The position numbers and the translations under genes are program-made. The notes under the pieces were generated by a model. The model saw only the letters and a list, made by a program, of their open reading frames with translations. It was not told the origin of the DNA and did not search any database. A stretch of DNA of 64,000 nt from Macrophomina tecta. Taxonomy: Eukaryota > Ascomycota > Dothideomycetes > Botryosphaeriales > Botryosphaeriaceae. This document shows positions 33,736 to 45,900 of this stretch, piece after piece (the first letter of the stretch is position 1; each line of letters opens with the position of its first letter). The DNA lies in the NCBI GenBank assembly GCA_024180945.1, contig JAKSGN010000002.1:2976001-3040000 (forward strand). Direction: 5' to 3'.

Positions 33736-36634
33736 GTTCGAGCATGCTGGTACGCAAGGGCTGAGGGTTGCAGAGGGTCATCAAGAGAACAGGAAATGGA
33801 GCAGGGCGGATAGAGATGAAGAAGGGTTGGGGACATCAAGACCAGGCTACCACGCGATAGTGCGACGGTAGAGGCTGACTGGGGGCACAGCGCCATGCAA
33901 GGATGGACAGGAATTGGTGCTTGGATATACAGCTGGGTGCCGCAAGAGCGGCATCAATCAATGCATGGGTGGAGGCCGGCCACAGACGTGGGCAGCAATG
34001 GCCGAGTGGCTGCCGTCTAAGTGGAGGATGGGCATGGTCGGCGGAGAGTCAGCGGGCCTGGGGCGTGCTGCACAGCGAGAATGCAGGCCGGACAATATTC
34101 GAGCTGTCGGATTGCGACAATGCCATGTACGACATCGCCGGCGGGTCCGCTGCCAGAGCCGGGGGGCGGTGGCGGGAAAAGAAAGCTGATTGGACGGGCG
34201 CGGGGGTGGGCGTCAGGGGCCTGTGCCTGAGGCTGCTGTGCAACCCTCAACCTCGCTGCTGTACTCCCCACCGGCGCTCCCCCCAATCTCTGCCTGTACT
34301 GCTGGCTGACTACCCGACTGTCGGCTTTGCGGCACGACTGCCATTGGCACCGCCGCTAGAGCCAGCCATCGCTTCCCAGTGGCCAGCCCAACCCTTCGCA
34401 TCCATCTGCGCCCATCATGCGCCTCCTGTACCCCCGCCAGCCTTATCTGCCTTCCAACGGCCCACGGCTTTCGGCCCAAGGTCCATGCACGCCGCCCCGA
34501 CGCTGCACGCCTCAAGTGCCGCGTGCTGCCGGACTTCTGCTTCGGCACGCCGCTGGGTTGTCCATCTGATATCCTGCCTTCCACCCTACCGTTAGTTCCT
34601 CAATTTACTCATTGTCGTCGGCCTATCCGTCTCTCTGACAGCCCAACGATGGCTGTGGTGAGTATCTCCGCTTCACTACTGCCGGCCGAGGCCTTTCTAG
34701 CTCCCTTTCAGCTCCGCCTCGACGAGCCATTCCCCTTTGCGTCATGATGCCGAACCTGTCGTTCAGATAGTGCCATCGCCTAGATCATCCGGCTCGTCCT
34801 GGCGGCCTCGGCCCACTTCCCTAAAATGTATGAGCTTCAAGCTTGTTTCTCTATTCCCGCTGGCTCTTTCCCGCTGCGGAAAAGCCGATCTCACAAGCTT
34901 CTCTGCGCCATCATCTTCACAAGTGGCTTCCAGCCAGATAGCCTTTTGTCAAGTCCCCCACTCATTCGGCCGGCCTGAGACAAGCAACGCCGAGCTCACT
35001 GGGACTACATCCCTGGCACTCCAGCCTCACCAGCCAATTGCTCCATCATTTTTCGTCCTGGCGTAACGCTACACCTAACGCTGGAACAGTCTAGCCAGGT
35101 TCCGTCTGAGGAAAAGAAACATCCCTCTCCGTCTCGGTCTGTTCCGCGCCTGTCATGATTGGTTACAGGAACAAAATTCTTCTCCATCGTTGGCACGCCT
35201 CTTTCAGGTACTCAGACATTCCGCTGTTTCATCTTCACGGGACGGCAATTCCGCTCCCGACTGCCCCGTTTCGGCAGGGGCTCATCCAAATGCCGGGCAT
35301 TTGGGTCATCAATCGGGCACGGCCTTTTCAGCTCCTTACAAGGTTGCTCCCGATCCGCATTTAGCCACCCGTCACTGAAGTCCGCGGCCGCCCGTCTTCA
35401 CAATACATGTGCTCCTCCAATCACATAGTCGCTTTGACGGACTGATGCAACCGAGCTAAGGTGCTGACAAGCTGGGGCGAGAGGTGAAGAAGCTGTGCAT
35501 AACGACAAGACTGCGTTCCAATCTATTGTCGTCAGTAGTACGCGAGACCATCACTGACTATTCAGGAGTGCATTTTCTCTTTTTGGGGCCCAGCAGCCAA
35601 TAATAGCACATGGTAGGCATCCAAGCAGGCAGCTCAGGTTACGCCGAGCCTTGGGCAGATTTCTTTTCTTAGCCGTCTTTCGACCAGTAAAATATGCTCA
35701 GCTTCCACATGCAACCATCTCACTTAAGAAATGTATCGAGCATGTAGTAACACATCTCCCCAAAAGCAACCGTGCAGTCTGAGGGAAAAGGGTAAATTCC
35801 TATCAGTGCGTGCCTCGCGCGGACAGGAATGACAATGGCAGTGTATCTTTTTTCTTTCTTAAAAAAAAAAAAAAAAAAGAATCACTCAAAACGCCATCAG
35901 CCACACCAAGCAATTTCACCCGGCCACCTGTCGCGGTTCCTCTCAAAGGTATACCCATCTCCCGCTGCGCGGGGCTCTGACACAAATCTCCACTTCATCA
36001 TCCCTTCAGAAATCCATCGCAACGCGCCACAATTCGATTACCCCAAAAATTGCCTCCCGTCAGTGATCAGCTTACCATGACCTTCCCTCCACGCCAGCCT
36101 AGAACAGAAGCCTATGCAGTCCTCGTTCCCACGCAATTCTCCTCCCGCGCTCTGCGCGCTTCATGCCCTGCAAACCCCTCACACTCCCTATACTCCCGTC
36201 CTGCTGCTTTCCCCCACTTCAAACATTCTCTTGCGTCTCTCTCTCAGTTACTTATTGGAGGTAAAAACGGCCAATCCGTCTTGAGCGTATAAAATTCGTC
36301 TGAGGAATTTTCTGCTGGTGGAAGCTTGGGAGTTGAGATGTGCTGTTGGAAATATTCAAGGGTGGCCTTGAGGATCAGTCCAATCTCACCCGACCAGCCC
36401 GTTGGCGCCGAGTAGTTCTATGTGCCTCTCTGTAAAAAGCAACGAAAAGGCCTTGAGGCGTGAAACTAACGATGGGACAAGATGCCACGCAATGACTGAA
36501 AAACAACAATGACCATTCTGACAAGGATCAGCGAGACACTTGCCTCTCTCGCTCCCACTTTCTCTTATCACTCAGACAACTCAAAAACTAACAAAGGCAA
36601 CGCCAATTCAGCTCGGTGACACATGTCTAACCCC
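33736..36634. other. Large gene-poor region
   Basis: 2.9 kb upstream of the rhodopsin-domain gene and downstream of RAD2. Several open frames (33903-34595, 34379-34747, 34737-35066) have no motif, no matching splice sites and a biased composition, so none is called. An A18 tract lies at 35861-35878 next to a pyrimidine tract. No terminal repeats or transposon protein fragments were seen. Confidence 0.5.
35861..35878. repeat. Poly(A) tract, 18 bases, after a T-rich tract
   Basis: A run of 18 A preceded by CTTTTTTCTTTCTT. It may be a microsatellite or the tail mark of an old retroposed sequence, but no target duplication is visible. Confidence 0.7.
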
Positions 36635-39600
36635 CTACGTTAGCGAGTCCCGGATGAAATCCGAATTACTCAGCGCTCGACTGCCCCTGCCACGTCCCCG
36701 CCCCTTCGCACTCCCTTTACCGGCCTTCGCACCGCCGGTCTTCTTCGCCTTCTTCCTTGGCTCCTCCTCGTAAGCGGCGTCACCATCCCCATCATCTATT
36801 TCGTCCTCGTCCTCATCCTGAACTACAGACTTCTTCCTCATCCTCTTCCCCTTATTCACCTTCTGAGTCTGGCCCCCTCCCTCATCCACAACATCCGCAG
36901 ACTCCTCCACAGCATCCACTTCTGCCTCTGCCTCGCTCATCTTCCCCCTAGCCCTAGCCCCAATTCCCTTCAACGCATTAACTAACCGCCCGCTCCCCCT
37001 ACCACCCCTCCCCGCACTCCCATCACCAACAACCCTTGGCGCCCAAGCCCCCGCACCAACCCTACTCCCCGCCCCCAAGAACGCCGTAATATTACTCTGC
37101 GTGCCCTCCCTCTCGCGGTTATTCATGTCCCTGATGACCGGAACGAGCACCTCATCCGTGCGCTCCTGACTCCAGCCGACCGTGCTCATCAAGAAGCGCC
37201 TCAACGCATCCAGATCCGGCACGCCCCAAACGAACCCCGTGTCATCCTTGTCGACCTCCGGCTTCAGATACGCTTCCTCCACGCGCGGATCCGGAAAATT
37301 CGGCGGCAAGAACAGCTTCGCGGCATTGGTCTTGCGGAACTTGCGGCGGAAGGGGATGGCGGCGTCGGCCTCCCTCGGCCGGGTGCCGGACTGGACGTCG
37401 CGCCACCAGTCGCGGAAGGACTCGAGGTCCCCAAACTCGGAGAGGATCTCGAGGGCGGTGACAGGGCCGACGCCGGGGATGCCCTCGGTGTAGTCGGAAC
37501 CCAGCAGCTGGGCAATGGCAATGAGCTTGCGGCGGGTGAGGCCGAATTCAGACTCGAGGTCTTGCGATAAATAGCACTCGACAAACTTGGCCTGGTTGAA
37601 CATGTTCTTGTAGACGCGCGTGCCGCCGAAGAGGAAGATGTCGCTGTCGTCAGTGACGATGCCGTCAACAAGGCCGAGGTCAACGAGCTCGGCGCACTGA
37701 GCCTCAGCCTCCATGGGCGCAGTGATGTAGGGAAGGCCGAAGAGGGAGAGGAGCTGCTGGCACTCCGCGATCATTGTTTGCGTAACTTCTTCGGCGTCAC
37801 GGCGGTCTTTCTTTTGCTGAGTGCGGAGCGCTTTGAGCTCGCGTTCGTAGTCGATAGCATTTACTTCCTGTGATTTGTTGTTGAGTGTTGAGGCGAAGCG
37901 AGCATGCTCCTCAGCTTCAGTGGCGAGCTGGCGGAAGAGTTCTTCGTCCTCGGGATCTGAATAGACCGACTCATCATCAGGTCCGTCATCTATCAGCTCT
38001 TGATTCGCAGCCCCAGACATGGGAATCGGGCCATCGAGAAGGCCATTAGGAGGTGGCGAAAGATGTCTGACGGTCGAATTGGGTACTGTCTCCGTCCCAG
38101 TAACCATCTCAAACTCCGGTGAAGTTGATCTTGATCCGGGAGGGTCGATCCCTCCATCAGCTGGCTCAGCAGTCGTCTGGTGCTCTCCTCTTCCTTCTGA
38201 TTGGTCTCCCTTGCGCCGTTCATTGCCGCTGTCCGACCACTCGATTTGTTCTTCTCCAAACTCGGCTGCTGGCTGCTCTATCTGAGGAGTGGCTTGCCTG
38301 TCACCAGCTGCGATTTCTTCCTCGCGTACCAACCCCCGTGAAGCCTCTACTACAGGCGGCGACCCCAATGGGGGTTCAGCACTGACCTTATCTGCAAGAT
38401 CACCCACCCTTACCTCAGGATCAACTGGCATCACATCCTCCATTTCCAAATCGTCTTCATCCTCCGATGACGGAATGTCAACAACCTCCTTTTCTTTCGG
38501 CGACTCCGCATCCAAATCAATGATCTCGTGCGCAACATTTTTCATCAGTCTGGGCGGCTCCTGAAACTCAAACTCTTTTTGCAAGGCCTTTCGATCTTGC
38601 TCTCTCTGCTCGGCTTCCAGTCTTTTTTGCGAAGCCACATCCTCCCTTACGTCGCGGTTATCAGCGAACCAAGGAGGTAAAGGTTTCGCCTTCTTCTCCG
38701 CTTCCTCGGGTCTTTCGAAACCACCGGCTTGGTCTTCTTGAAGCTTATGCATCTTCTTCTTACCGAGCAACGAGCTGCCCAAGTCGAGCTTCTCAAACGG
38801 CAATGGCCCACTAAACCCAGATGGTTTGGATGATGATCCAGCCGCTGGCGGCTTCGACTGTGACGATTCGGGTACTGGTGCGGGCTTGCGGAGTTGTTCT
38901 GGACGGGTCGGCTTGTGCTTCGACTGCCTCGATTCTGCGAGCGCCGCCTGAAAATCAATTTCGTCGCCTTCACTATCGCTCTCGGCGATGGGCTTGGCTA
39001 TCCTAGCGCTCCGGTTGTTCGCCATACGTGCAATAGCGAGACCGCTGCCTTTGGCGAATGGCCTTGCTTCCTCTGCCCTTTGCTGGAAGACTTCGAGGAA
39101 ATCGTCCTCTTCGTCGACGTCAGTTTGCGGTGCCTTACTTGCTTCAGGGTCTTGCTGTAATGACATGGCAATCGCCCGCTGGAGTTCCTCGTCTTCCTCA
39201 TCAGCATCGGGATCTTGTGCATTAGATGCAGTTCCCATCTCCACGTTCTCCCACCGCTCCCCTTCTTCGTCGTCTTCACCATCAGCCTCAACAAACAAAG
39301 AATTGGAATCAATATTTCGGGGCTTTCGTGCGCCGCGCCTCCTCGATGCATCGGCTTGCCGGGATCTGTATAGCTCTTGGCGTCGCTTCGCCAAGTCGGA
39401 GGTGAACTCATCATTTGAAGCTGGCTGTTGCTTAGGTAGTCGGTTGAGACCCTCAATGGGAACATCCTCAAAATCATCTTCATCTTCCCAGTCCTCGTCC
39501 TCTTCCTTCGGAGGGCTGCTCCTATCCACATCAATCGGCTTGTCGAACCTGCCCTCGTCCTTGTCCACGACACCCAAGGCCCATCCACCTTCGACGCCGT

Positions 39601-40543
39601 CGTTCTTGACCAGCACGTACTCCCTGTTCTTCTCGCCTGCTACGCGACCACCCGCGTCGAGACCGTACAGCGTATCCCCGTTGTTGATATTCATCAACCG
39701 CTGTGTGAGCTCATTCCGCTCTCTGACGCGCTCAATCTGGAACTTTGAGAAAGCCATACGATCCTTAAACATGCTATCCAGCTGATCCTTCGAATACCCC
39801 ATTCGCAGACGACTGCGCAGCCTCGCCGCATTCAAAATGTTATACCGATCGGTCGCGGGCAGGCTGAGGAAAAACGGCGAGTCGAAGTCGATCTTGGAGA
39901 AATCGTACACGTTGATGTCCTCGCCCCTCTCGAACTGGCGGGCGTAGGCCTCAAGCTCCTCGAGCGACATGATGCGCGGGTCGTTGGGCGCGCCCATCTC
40001 CGACAGCGATACGTCCAGCTCGGGCAGGTGGTAGGCGTCCTTCTTCTTGAACTTGCGGTTCTGCTGCCGCTCCTGCGCCGACATGGTCACCTCCTCGGCG
40101 TACACGAGGTTCTCCGGTAGCTGTTCTTCTGGCTCGTCGTCAGCGTGACGGCCCTGCGCGGCGGCCTTGCGCTTTTGTTCCTCTTCCTCGGCGCGTCGCT
40201 GCATCTGCACGGCCAGCAGCTTGCTCGCGGTGCGCACAGCATCCTCGCGGCGGCCCTCGCGGCGCGACTTGCGGGCGCTGATGGTCTGGCGCTTGAGGGC
40301 CGGGGCGCCACCGTCGAAGACGAAGACGGGCTTGATGCCGATGAAGAGCAGCTTGCAGATGCGGCGGAAGAAGCCGACGACGTGGCTGTTGCGCAGTGCG
40401 TTGCCCTCCTTGTCGCGCACGGCTTTGAGGAATTGGTAGATCCAGATGGAGGCGTCGACGGCCAGGCGCTTCTTGTTCAGCGTTTCGATCTTGATGGGCC
40501 GCGCACATGGCTGCACGACGGTCCAGAGGCCGGTGACACCCAT
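36635..40543 (-). CDS. RAD2: DNA repair endonuclease Rad2 (XPG family)
   Basis: One uninterrupted frame, 1302 residues, ATG at 40543. Rad2/XPG makes the 3' incision of nucleotide excision repair and binds TFIIH. The N nuclease domain (MGVTGLWTVVQPCARPI, KRLAVDASIWIYQFL, KPVFVFDGGAPALKRQT) covers residues 1 to about 110. Then comes the long acidic, disordered spacer region typical of XPG, about 800 residues with a ubiquitin-interaction-like stretch (EELQRAIAMSLQQDPEAS, about residue 450). The I domain is at about 920 to 1100: ITAPMEAEAQCAEL, GIVTDDSDIFLFG, and the helix-two-turn-helix GSDYTEGIPGVGPVTALEIL; all catalytic acids are present. The C-terminus is basic with RGRGRGS, suited to a nuclear signal and PCNA or DNA contact. 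Nuclear. Lies in tandem with KMT6 upstream. Confidence 0.96.
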   Translation of the reverse strand: MGVTGLWTVVQPCARPIKIETLNKKRLAVDASIWIYQFLKAVRDKEGNALRNSHVVGFFRRICKLLFIGIKPVFVFDGGAPALKRQTISARKSRREGRREDAVRTASKLLAVQMQRRAEEEEQKRKAAAQGRHADDEPEEQLPENLVYAEEVTMSAQERQQNRKFKKKDAYHLPELDVSLSEMGAPNDPRIMSLEELEAYARQFERGEDINVYDFSKIDFDSPFFLSLPATDRYNILNAARLRSRLRMGYSKDQLDSMFKDRMAFSKFQIERVRERNELTQRLMNINNGDTLYGLDAGGRVAGEKNREYVLVKNDGVEGGWALGVVDKDEGRFDKPIDVDRSSPPKEEDEDWEDEDDFEDVPIEGLNRLPKQQPASNDEFTSDLAKRRQELYRSRQADASRRRGARKPRNIDSNSLFVEADGEDDEEGERWENVEMGTASNAQDPDADEEDEELQRAIAMSLQQDPEASKAPQTDVDEEDDFLEVFQQRAEEARPFAKGSGLAIARMANNRSARIAKPIAESDSEGDEIDFQAALAESRQSKHKPTRPEQLRKPAPVPESSQSKPPAAGSSSKPSGFSGPLPFEKLDLGSSLLGKKKMHKLQEDQAGGFERPEEAEKKAKPLPPWFADNRDVREDVASQKRLEAEQREQDRKALQKEFEFQEPPRLMKNVAHEIIDLDAESPKEKEVVDIPSSEDEDDLEMEDVMPVDPEVRVGDLADKVSAEPPLGSPPVVEASRGLVREEEIAAGDRQATPQIEQPAAEFGEEQIEWSDSGNERRKGDQSEGRGEHQTTAEPADGGIDPPGSRSTSPEFEMVTGTETVPNSTVRHLSPPPNGLLDGPIPMSGAANQELIDDGPDDESVYSDPEDEELFRQLATEAEEHARFASTLNNKSQEVNAIDYERELKALRTQQKKDRRDAEEVTQTMIAECQQLLSLFGLPYITAPMEAEAQCAELVDLGLVDGIVTDDSDIFLFGGTRVYKNMFNQAKFVECYLSQDLESEFGLTRRKLIAIAQLLGSDYTEGIPGVGPVTALEILSEFGDLESFRDWWRDVQSGTRPREADAAIPFRRKFRKTNAAKLFLPPNFPDPRVEEAYLKPEVDKDDTGFVWGVPDLDALRRFLMSTVGWSQERTDEVLVPVIRDMNNREREGTQSNITAFLGAGSRVGAGAWAPRVVGDGSAGRGGRGSGRLVNALKGIGARARGKMSEAEAEVDAVEESADVVDEGGGQTQKVNKGKRMRKKSVVQDEDEDEIDDGDGDAAYEEEPRKKAKKTGGAKAGKGSAKGRGRGRGSRALSNSDFIRDSLT

Positions 40544-40875
40544 GGTCGGATGCTAGGCGAGTGGTCCATTGGGGTTTGTGAATCAGAGGCGGAGGACGCG
40601 GAGGGTTGGGCAATGTTCGTCCGAAACGAGAAGCGCGTCTGCCTGCGCGCCACGCGATGATGTAATCGATCGGCAGCGAAGCGTAATCATGTGCGAGCCT
40701 TCATCCCTCCATAGATACCATCTATTCAATATTGAGCTTGCTGACTATTGTGCCTTGTATCGGCAAACACTTGTTCAGATAATTACCATACGACCACCTC
40801 TCTGAAACCTACCTGTCTTCTATATGGAAGATCTTGAAAGCAACCTCCCAGCAAACCGACTCGCTCTCCCCCGCC
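40544..40875. other. RAD2 promoter and KMT6 3' flank
   Basis: 332 bases, both genes on the minus strand. AT-richer from 40700. No other feature. Confidence 0.5.
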
Positions 40876-43800
40876 TTAAAACCTCTTCGTCCGACCCTTC
40901 TTCCTCGGCCTAGTTTCCTCCGAGCTCTCCGAATACTCCTCGAGACCATCCTCCGAGCTCTCCTCGTCTTCAAGCTCCACTTCACTTTCATCGCTATCGT
41001 CCCGTTCTACAGCGTCGCCGTCATCCAAGTACTCGTTCAGCTCCGCCCAAGTCTTTTGCTTCTCGCTCACGCCCTGTCTCGGCCGCTTACCCGACGTTGC
41101 CCAAGTAAGCCGATTGATCGTGCTGGAGCCCTTCACCGCGCTCTGGCCAAGCCTCGAGCCGCCGGCTATCGCCTTCTGACGCGGGCCAGCCTTCCTGGCC
41201 TTGCCCATGGATATCTCACTGTCCGACGACAGTTCAGAATCCGCAATCCTCGCCTTCTGCTTGACTCCTTTTTTCGATTTGACCGCGTATGCTGTGCCAG
41301 AAGGCTTGGTCTCACCCTTTTCCCAGAAATGCTTGGTGACGTCGATCGGGTAATTGTAGTTGAAAAAGAGCTCCTCGCCAGCCTTGATATCCTTGATGGC
41401 AAACATGCCAATTCGGACAACCGTGTTGCAGAGCAACACCTTGGGCATGCAATTCGGTGACTTTGCCGAGTTGTTGATGAACCGCAGCTTGTTGCCCGCT
41501 CTCGTGCTATCCACCTCTTGCGCTAGGAACCGCTGTCAGCTCATCTTTTCACAATATTTCCGATGGTCGCTTACCTCTGTTCAGGTCGAAGAGATAGTTA
41601 GTTTTGAGGTGCTGATACACGGCGCCCCTTCTCGACCCCTCCTCCTTCATGACAATTTCGCCCTTGTATTCGCCAATGTAATCGCCGTGGTTGACTTTTT
41701 CGCCCATGTATAGCCCGAACCCTTGGACTTCCGATTCGCCGAGAAGAGTGCGCTTGGGAACGTTTCGTTGGATGTTGACATTGGTACACTTCCCGCGTAT
41801 GGCTGCGTCGTTGTGCCTGTTCACGGGGTCAAGAACTTCGGAGGCCCCACAGCTCGCGCATAGATCGGGGTCACATTCCCTATTCAGGTTCCAGCAGTCG
41901 CATTTCTTGTTTTCCTTGCAGATGAGGCCCTCCTGAGCACAAATGCAGCCCCTGTACCGCCGCTTGCAAGAAGCCGCACAAGCGCACGTCTTCTCGCAGG
42001 TGACTCCGTTCTTGAAGCAGCTGCATTTGGCATCTGAGCAACTACCCCTGTGACTACAGGGGAAGAAAGGCGGTCGCTTCTCCATGATGTGCGTCTTGGA
42101 TCTCGTACCCCAATATTTTGCGTCACGCCGTATCGGCTGTACGGCTTCATCGTCATCCGTGTGCTTACGAGGCTGCGCATTGACAAGTCGTTTATAGTTG
42201 ACAAGTGAATCCACGGAGGAAACGGATGACCTGCGAGAAGTTCTCGACTTCGAATCGCCTGGGTCCTTGGTGATGTGCTGGAAGCTTTCTGCCTCTGATT
42301 CTGTCTCCTCATCACTGTCGGAGTGGTCGCTCAGATCAGGTTGCTCTAAGATGGCGCCGTGGAAGGGGCAGTTGTGCACATGGCAAACGCGGCAAGCGAG
42401 GTCTCTGTAGGCAAATTCAGAGGATTTCCTGTTGCTTTCGGGCTGAGAGGAAGTCTTGATGGCGGGCTGCTGGGCTGCCGACGTTCTCCTTGCAATGTGC
42501 CAGAAGCTGAAGCCAAACACCGTAAGCCAAGCGGGACAGAAGACGGCTGCAAAGGCAATTTTGGCTGGTAGAGACTCTTCAAGACCATTCAGTACCTTCC
42601 TCCATCTCTTCCTCTCTCTGTCGAATTCTTCTTTGCATGACTCCTCGCGTCTCTCTTGAAGATACTTTGCTTCGTGAGGCTGCAATTCGCTTGCGAGAGT
42701 TTGTATGAGCTCGCTTGTGGGCAGCAAAAAGTATCGCAGGATGTCTTTCATTGGACAACCAAAGTCTTGGAGAAATTTCTCCGCGTACGAGCGAAGTTGC
42801 CAGCTCTGCTCAGCCTGAAGTAGTCTCCGCCGCCTGAGTTCGTCTGCAACGATGTTGTATCTGCTTCGCAACTCGTCCCACAGAGACTTTTTGGAAACGT
42901 CTTCGTCTTGGTAGTCGTCAAAGTATGGGTATATCATGAGTGTCCTGCGATTCTCTGCAAGAACATTTTGTTTCAAACTGACATAGCTGGTGTACGGTGG
43001 AACTGGTTTCGCGTCTGTGGCATATGAATTGACAGGGTTGTTCATTACCGATCGGACACCTTTGCTGCCTTGTGGGAAAACTTCTTGAGTCTTTTGGACC
43101 ATAACCTTGGGCCCTCCTGGCTTGATCGGACCACGGGTCTGAATTGGCTCTGCATTTGGCCAAGGGAAGGCCTGCTGCTGGAACTGTGTAGGAACGAGGC
43201 TGGGACCAGAGATGAAGTCAGTAGCAGAGTCTCCAGTCTGCGAATCATCGGGAAGATGATGTGCCTTGCGGGCCCTACCAAGTCGAAACTGTTGGAAAGT
43301 TAGACCGTTGTGAGTCTCTTGGGTCTTTAACCTCTTACCTTGGTAAAATACTCTCGATCTTCCTGAATCTCCTTCAATCGCCCTCTTAACAGAGATTCTA
43401 ATTCTGTTATACTATATGTGATAGTATCTTCCAGAACTTGCTGGGCATCGGATGCCACATCTCTGGTCCCGACACCGACCCGAGGTGAATCAGATGTTGG
43501 GTCTGATTGCGGCGCGTCAACCAAATCCACAATTGTTGCCATAACTACACCTGCTACAGGTCAATATTCGCAAAGACCCAGGCAATGCGTAATGAAAAGG
43601 GAAAGCTTACCGGGCTTGGGGACGGGGTCAGGGTTTGGCTCAGGTTGGGACTCGCGATCGCAGCGCTCTGGCCTTGTGGTGTTAGTGCCACCAGGTTGTT
43701 CCGCCAATTGCTGGGAAGGCTGCGGCGTTTCGGTACGAGGCTGATTATCGGCTAGGCTGTGTTGAGTGCGATTCGTGAGCATGGACAGACCCGGTTCATG

Positions 43801-45281
43801 GTGTGTTGGAAGTACGAATCTTTCCTTCCCAGGAGTGGAAGGACGAAGCGGGCGACTGTGAGATTCCTCTGCTGACGGCGGGAAAGAGCCTGAAGGTGAC
43901 AGAGCCGACGTATGGCGAAGTGGTGAAGGTAGGTGAGCGCCGACAGTACTGTTGCCCTACAATGGGGTTAGGCCAGGTTTCACACAGCGGTGACGCTTCT
44001 CTTACCCTGGAACTTTGCCCTCGGAACGCTGGAGCAGGATTGTTGGCCTGTCAAATTTTGTCAGTCAAACTCGCTTCAAGAACAAGCTTCAGCATACCTT
44101 TTCGACCCTTTTGTCTACGAACGATGCGCTGGCGTTTAGAACGTCATCGAGAACCAAATGATTTGGACTTTCAGGTGACGCTGCGACTCTTTTATCGATC
44201 TGATCTTCTACAAGCTGTTTCGCTCTCCCCAAAGAGCATCCAGCCAGCGCGAGATCACAGAACCCTTGCGCAAGATTTCCGTCGAATTGCGGTGGGTTGC
44301 GCGTGGTCACCTCCCAGGGGAAAACGCGCCAAAGGTGTTTCACGCCTTGCGCAGCTTGGTGTTGGACAGTTGAGATATCTATCAGCGGGGCAGACTGTTC
44401 TCCCACCACCGGCGCGAAGTAGCTTCTTTCTGCGATGCTGCTGGGACCGGTTTCGCGGCCCACCTTTTGGCCGCTACTTTGCGCCTGCTGCAGTGCGCAT
44501 GAGCGACAGCCGAAGCGTATTTTGGAAATCCACTTACCTCGACCGGGACCTGCGGGCTCACGTGCTCCTGTCTGAGCCCAGCTCGATTAGTTTGTCGGTT
44601 CGCAGAGGCTGGCGTCGACCTTGCTTCGTCTATCTGGAGGTCCTCGTCGTTCTCATCGCCCAGTTTCTCGTCATCATCGTCGTCGCTGGAGCCGATTAGC
44701 TGCGGCCTTGCAGGCGAAGAGCCATCTTGCAAAGTCGGTGGTGGGAGAGGGTTCAACACGACGGCATCCCACACCCGCCTTCCGTATGGGTTTCCTGGAC
44801 GATGCGCGATTCCGCTGAATCCGCCTGGGAACATGGGCGAATGCTTAGGATTTAGCGCTGCTGATGCAGTTTTAGCCGACGCCCGAGAGAGCCTGGGCGC
44901 AACGCGGGGTTGATCGGTGCCACCTGAGATTTGAGCACGGGAATTGCTGCTTGCTCCGGCCGTTGTTCCTGGAGTTCGTGCGCTGGTGTTTTGATTCCGC
45001 GACCGCGAGTCAGGCCGCAAATCATTGGCCAACAATGGCCCTGTCTCATTTGCCGACCCGGGCCGTCCTGGCACATTTGAGGCTGGTGTATCTTCGGCTG
45101 TGAGATCAATTATGGCTTGCTTCTGTCGGGGGAGCGTATTGGCGGTCGCCGGCCGATTGTTCTGACGGCGTGAGTCTGTCTGCCTAGGGTTGCATTGAGG
45201 AGGGCCATCGCGTCGGCGAACAGAGTCAACGGCATCGTCCTCGTCTTCAATGGTCAGGTCGATTATGGCATCACCAGGCAT
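40876..45281 (-). CDS. KMT6: PRC2 histone H3K27 methyltransferase (KMT6/EZH2)
   Basis: Seven exons keep one frame: 45281-44538, 44487-44098, 44047-44006, 43956-43611, 43550-43339, 43288-41575 and 41522-40876; 1364 residues. The catalytic half is certain: a CXC domain (CSHRGSCSDAKCSCFKNGVT to DPDLCASCG, about 989-1059) followed by SET (GFGLYMGEKVNHGDYIGEYK, NYLFDLNR, RFINNSAKSPNC, IKAGEELFFNYNYP, to about 1215). EZH2-type enzymes methylate H3K27 with EED and SUZ12 to silence chromatin. The NHS motif of the family reads NNS here. The N-terminus has two IIDLT-acidic motifs like SUMO-interaction motifs, a 14-codon microexon and Ser/Pro-rich stretches; the C-terminal tail is acidic then basic. Exons before 43550 are inferred from splice sites and phase; a start at the internal ATG 43542 is the alternative. 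Confidence 0.9.
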
Positions 45282-45900
45282 GGCGAGCAGACGGAGGGCG
45301 CAAAGTGGCTGACAGCTAGAAAATGTGCCGCGTTTTCGAGGGTCTCAACACAAAGGTAGATGGGGATGCAACAACCACAGCCGCAGCCTCAGTTGTGTAG
45401 CATCACGCGAGAACGTGGTGTTAGAAACAAGTTGCAGACGGCTATGTAATGATTTGGTTGTGCAAACGCGCGCATACGCGAGAGCGCGTCTGTCCAAGGA
45501 TACGGCAAGAGCACGCAGCGGCCCAGCGCCTGCAGCAAATCATCCCTTACAACCGGTCCACGCTGTACTAAAACTTGACAAACAACTCGAGCAGGTCTGT
45601 GCAGTCAGAACCAGGACCTAACAACGTCATTCAATCAATCCATTCAGAGCTCAAGCCGCAGCACCTCCGTGTGTGAACCGATTCAATTGATTCAGAGGAT
45701 ATCTAAGCCGATTCCCTCACCGCAGCAATACCTGCGTTAGTACCCGGGATCTTTTCCACCAGTGCCAATCGCAAATGAGTTTGGGCAGAGACGCCGTGTC
45801 GTCGTGCATGATTTTTGATCTACCCAGCTTAGGCTACATGCCCCTTTTTCACGTAGCTCAAGCCTTTTATCCCATGAAGAAATGCAACCCGATAAACCGC
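45282..45900. other. KMT6 promoter and uS17 3' flank
   Basis: 619 bases, both genes on the minus strand. No TATA box or other gene was identified. Confidence 0.5.

Noticed and set aside
38988..39785. 265-codon Ser-rich plus-strand frame
   Set aside because: Antisense to the acidic spacer of RAD2, whose Glu/Asp codons read as Ser/Phe.
43803..44699. 298-codon plus-strand frame
   Set aside because: Overlaps three KMT6 exons and two introns on the other strand; no recognisable protein.
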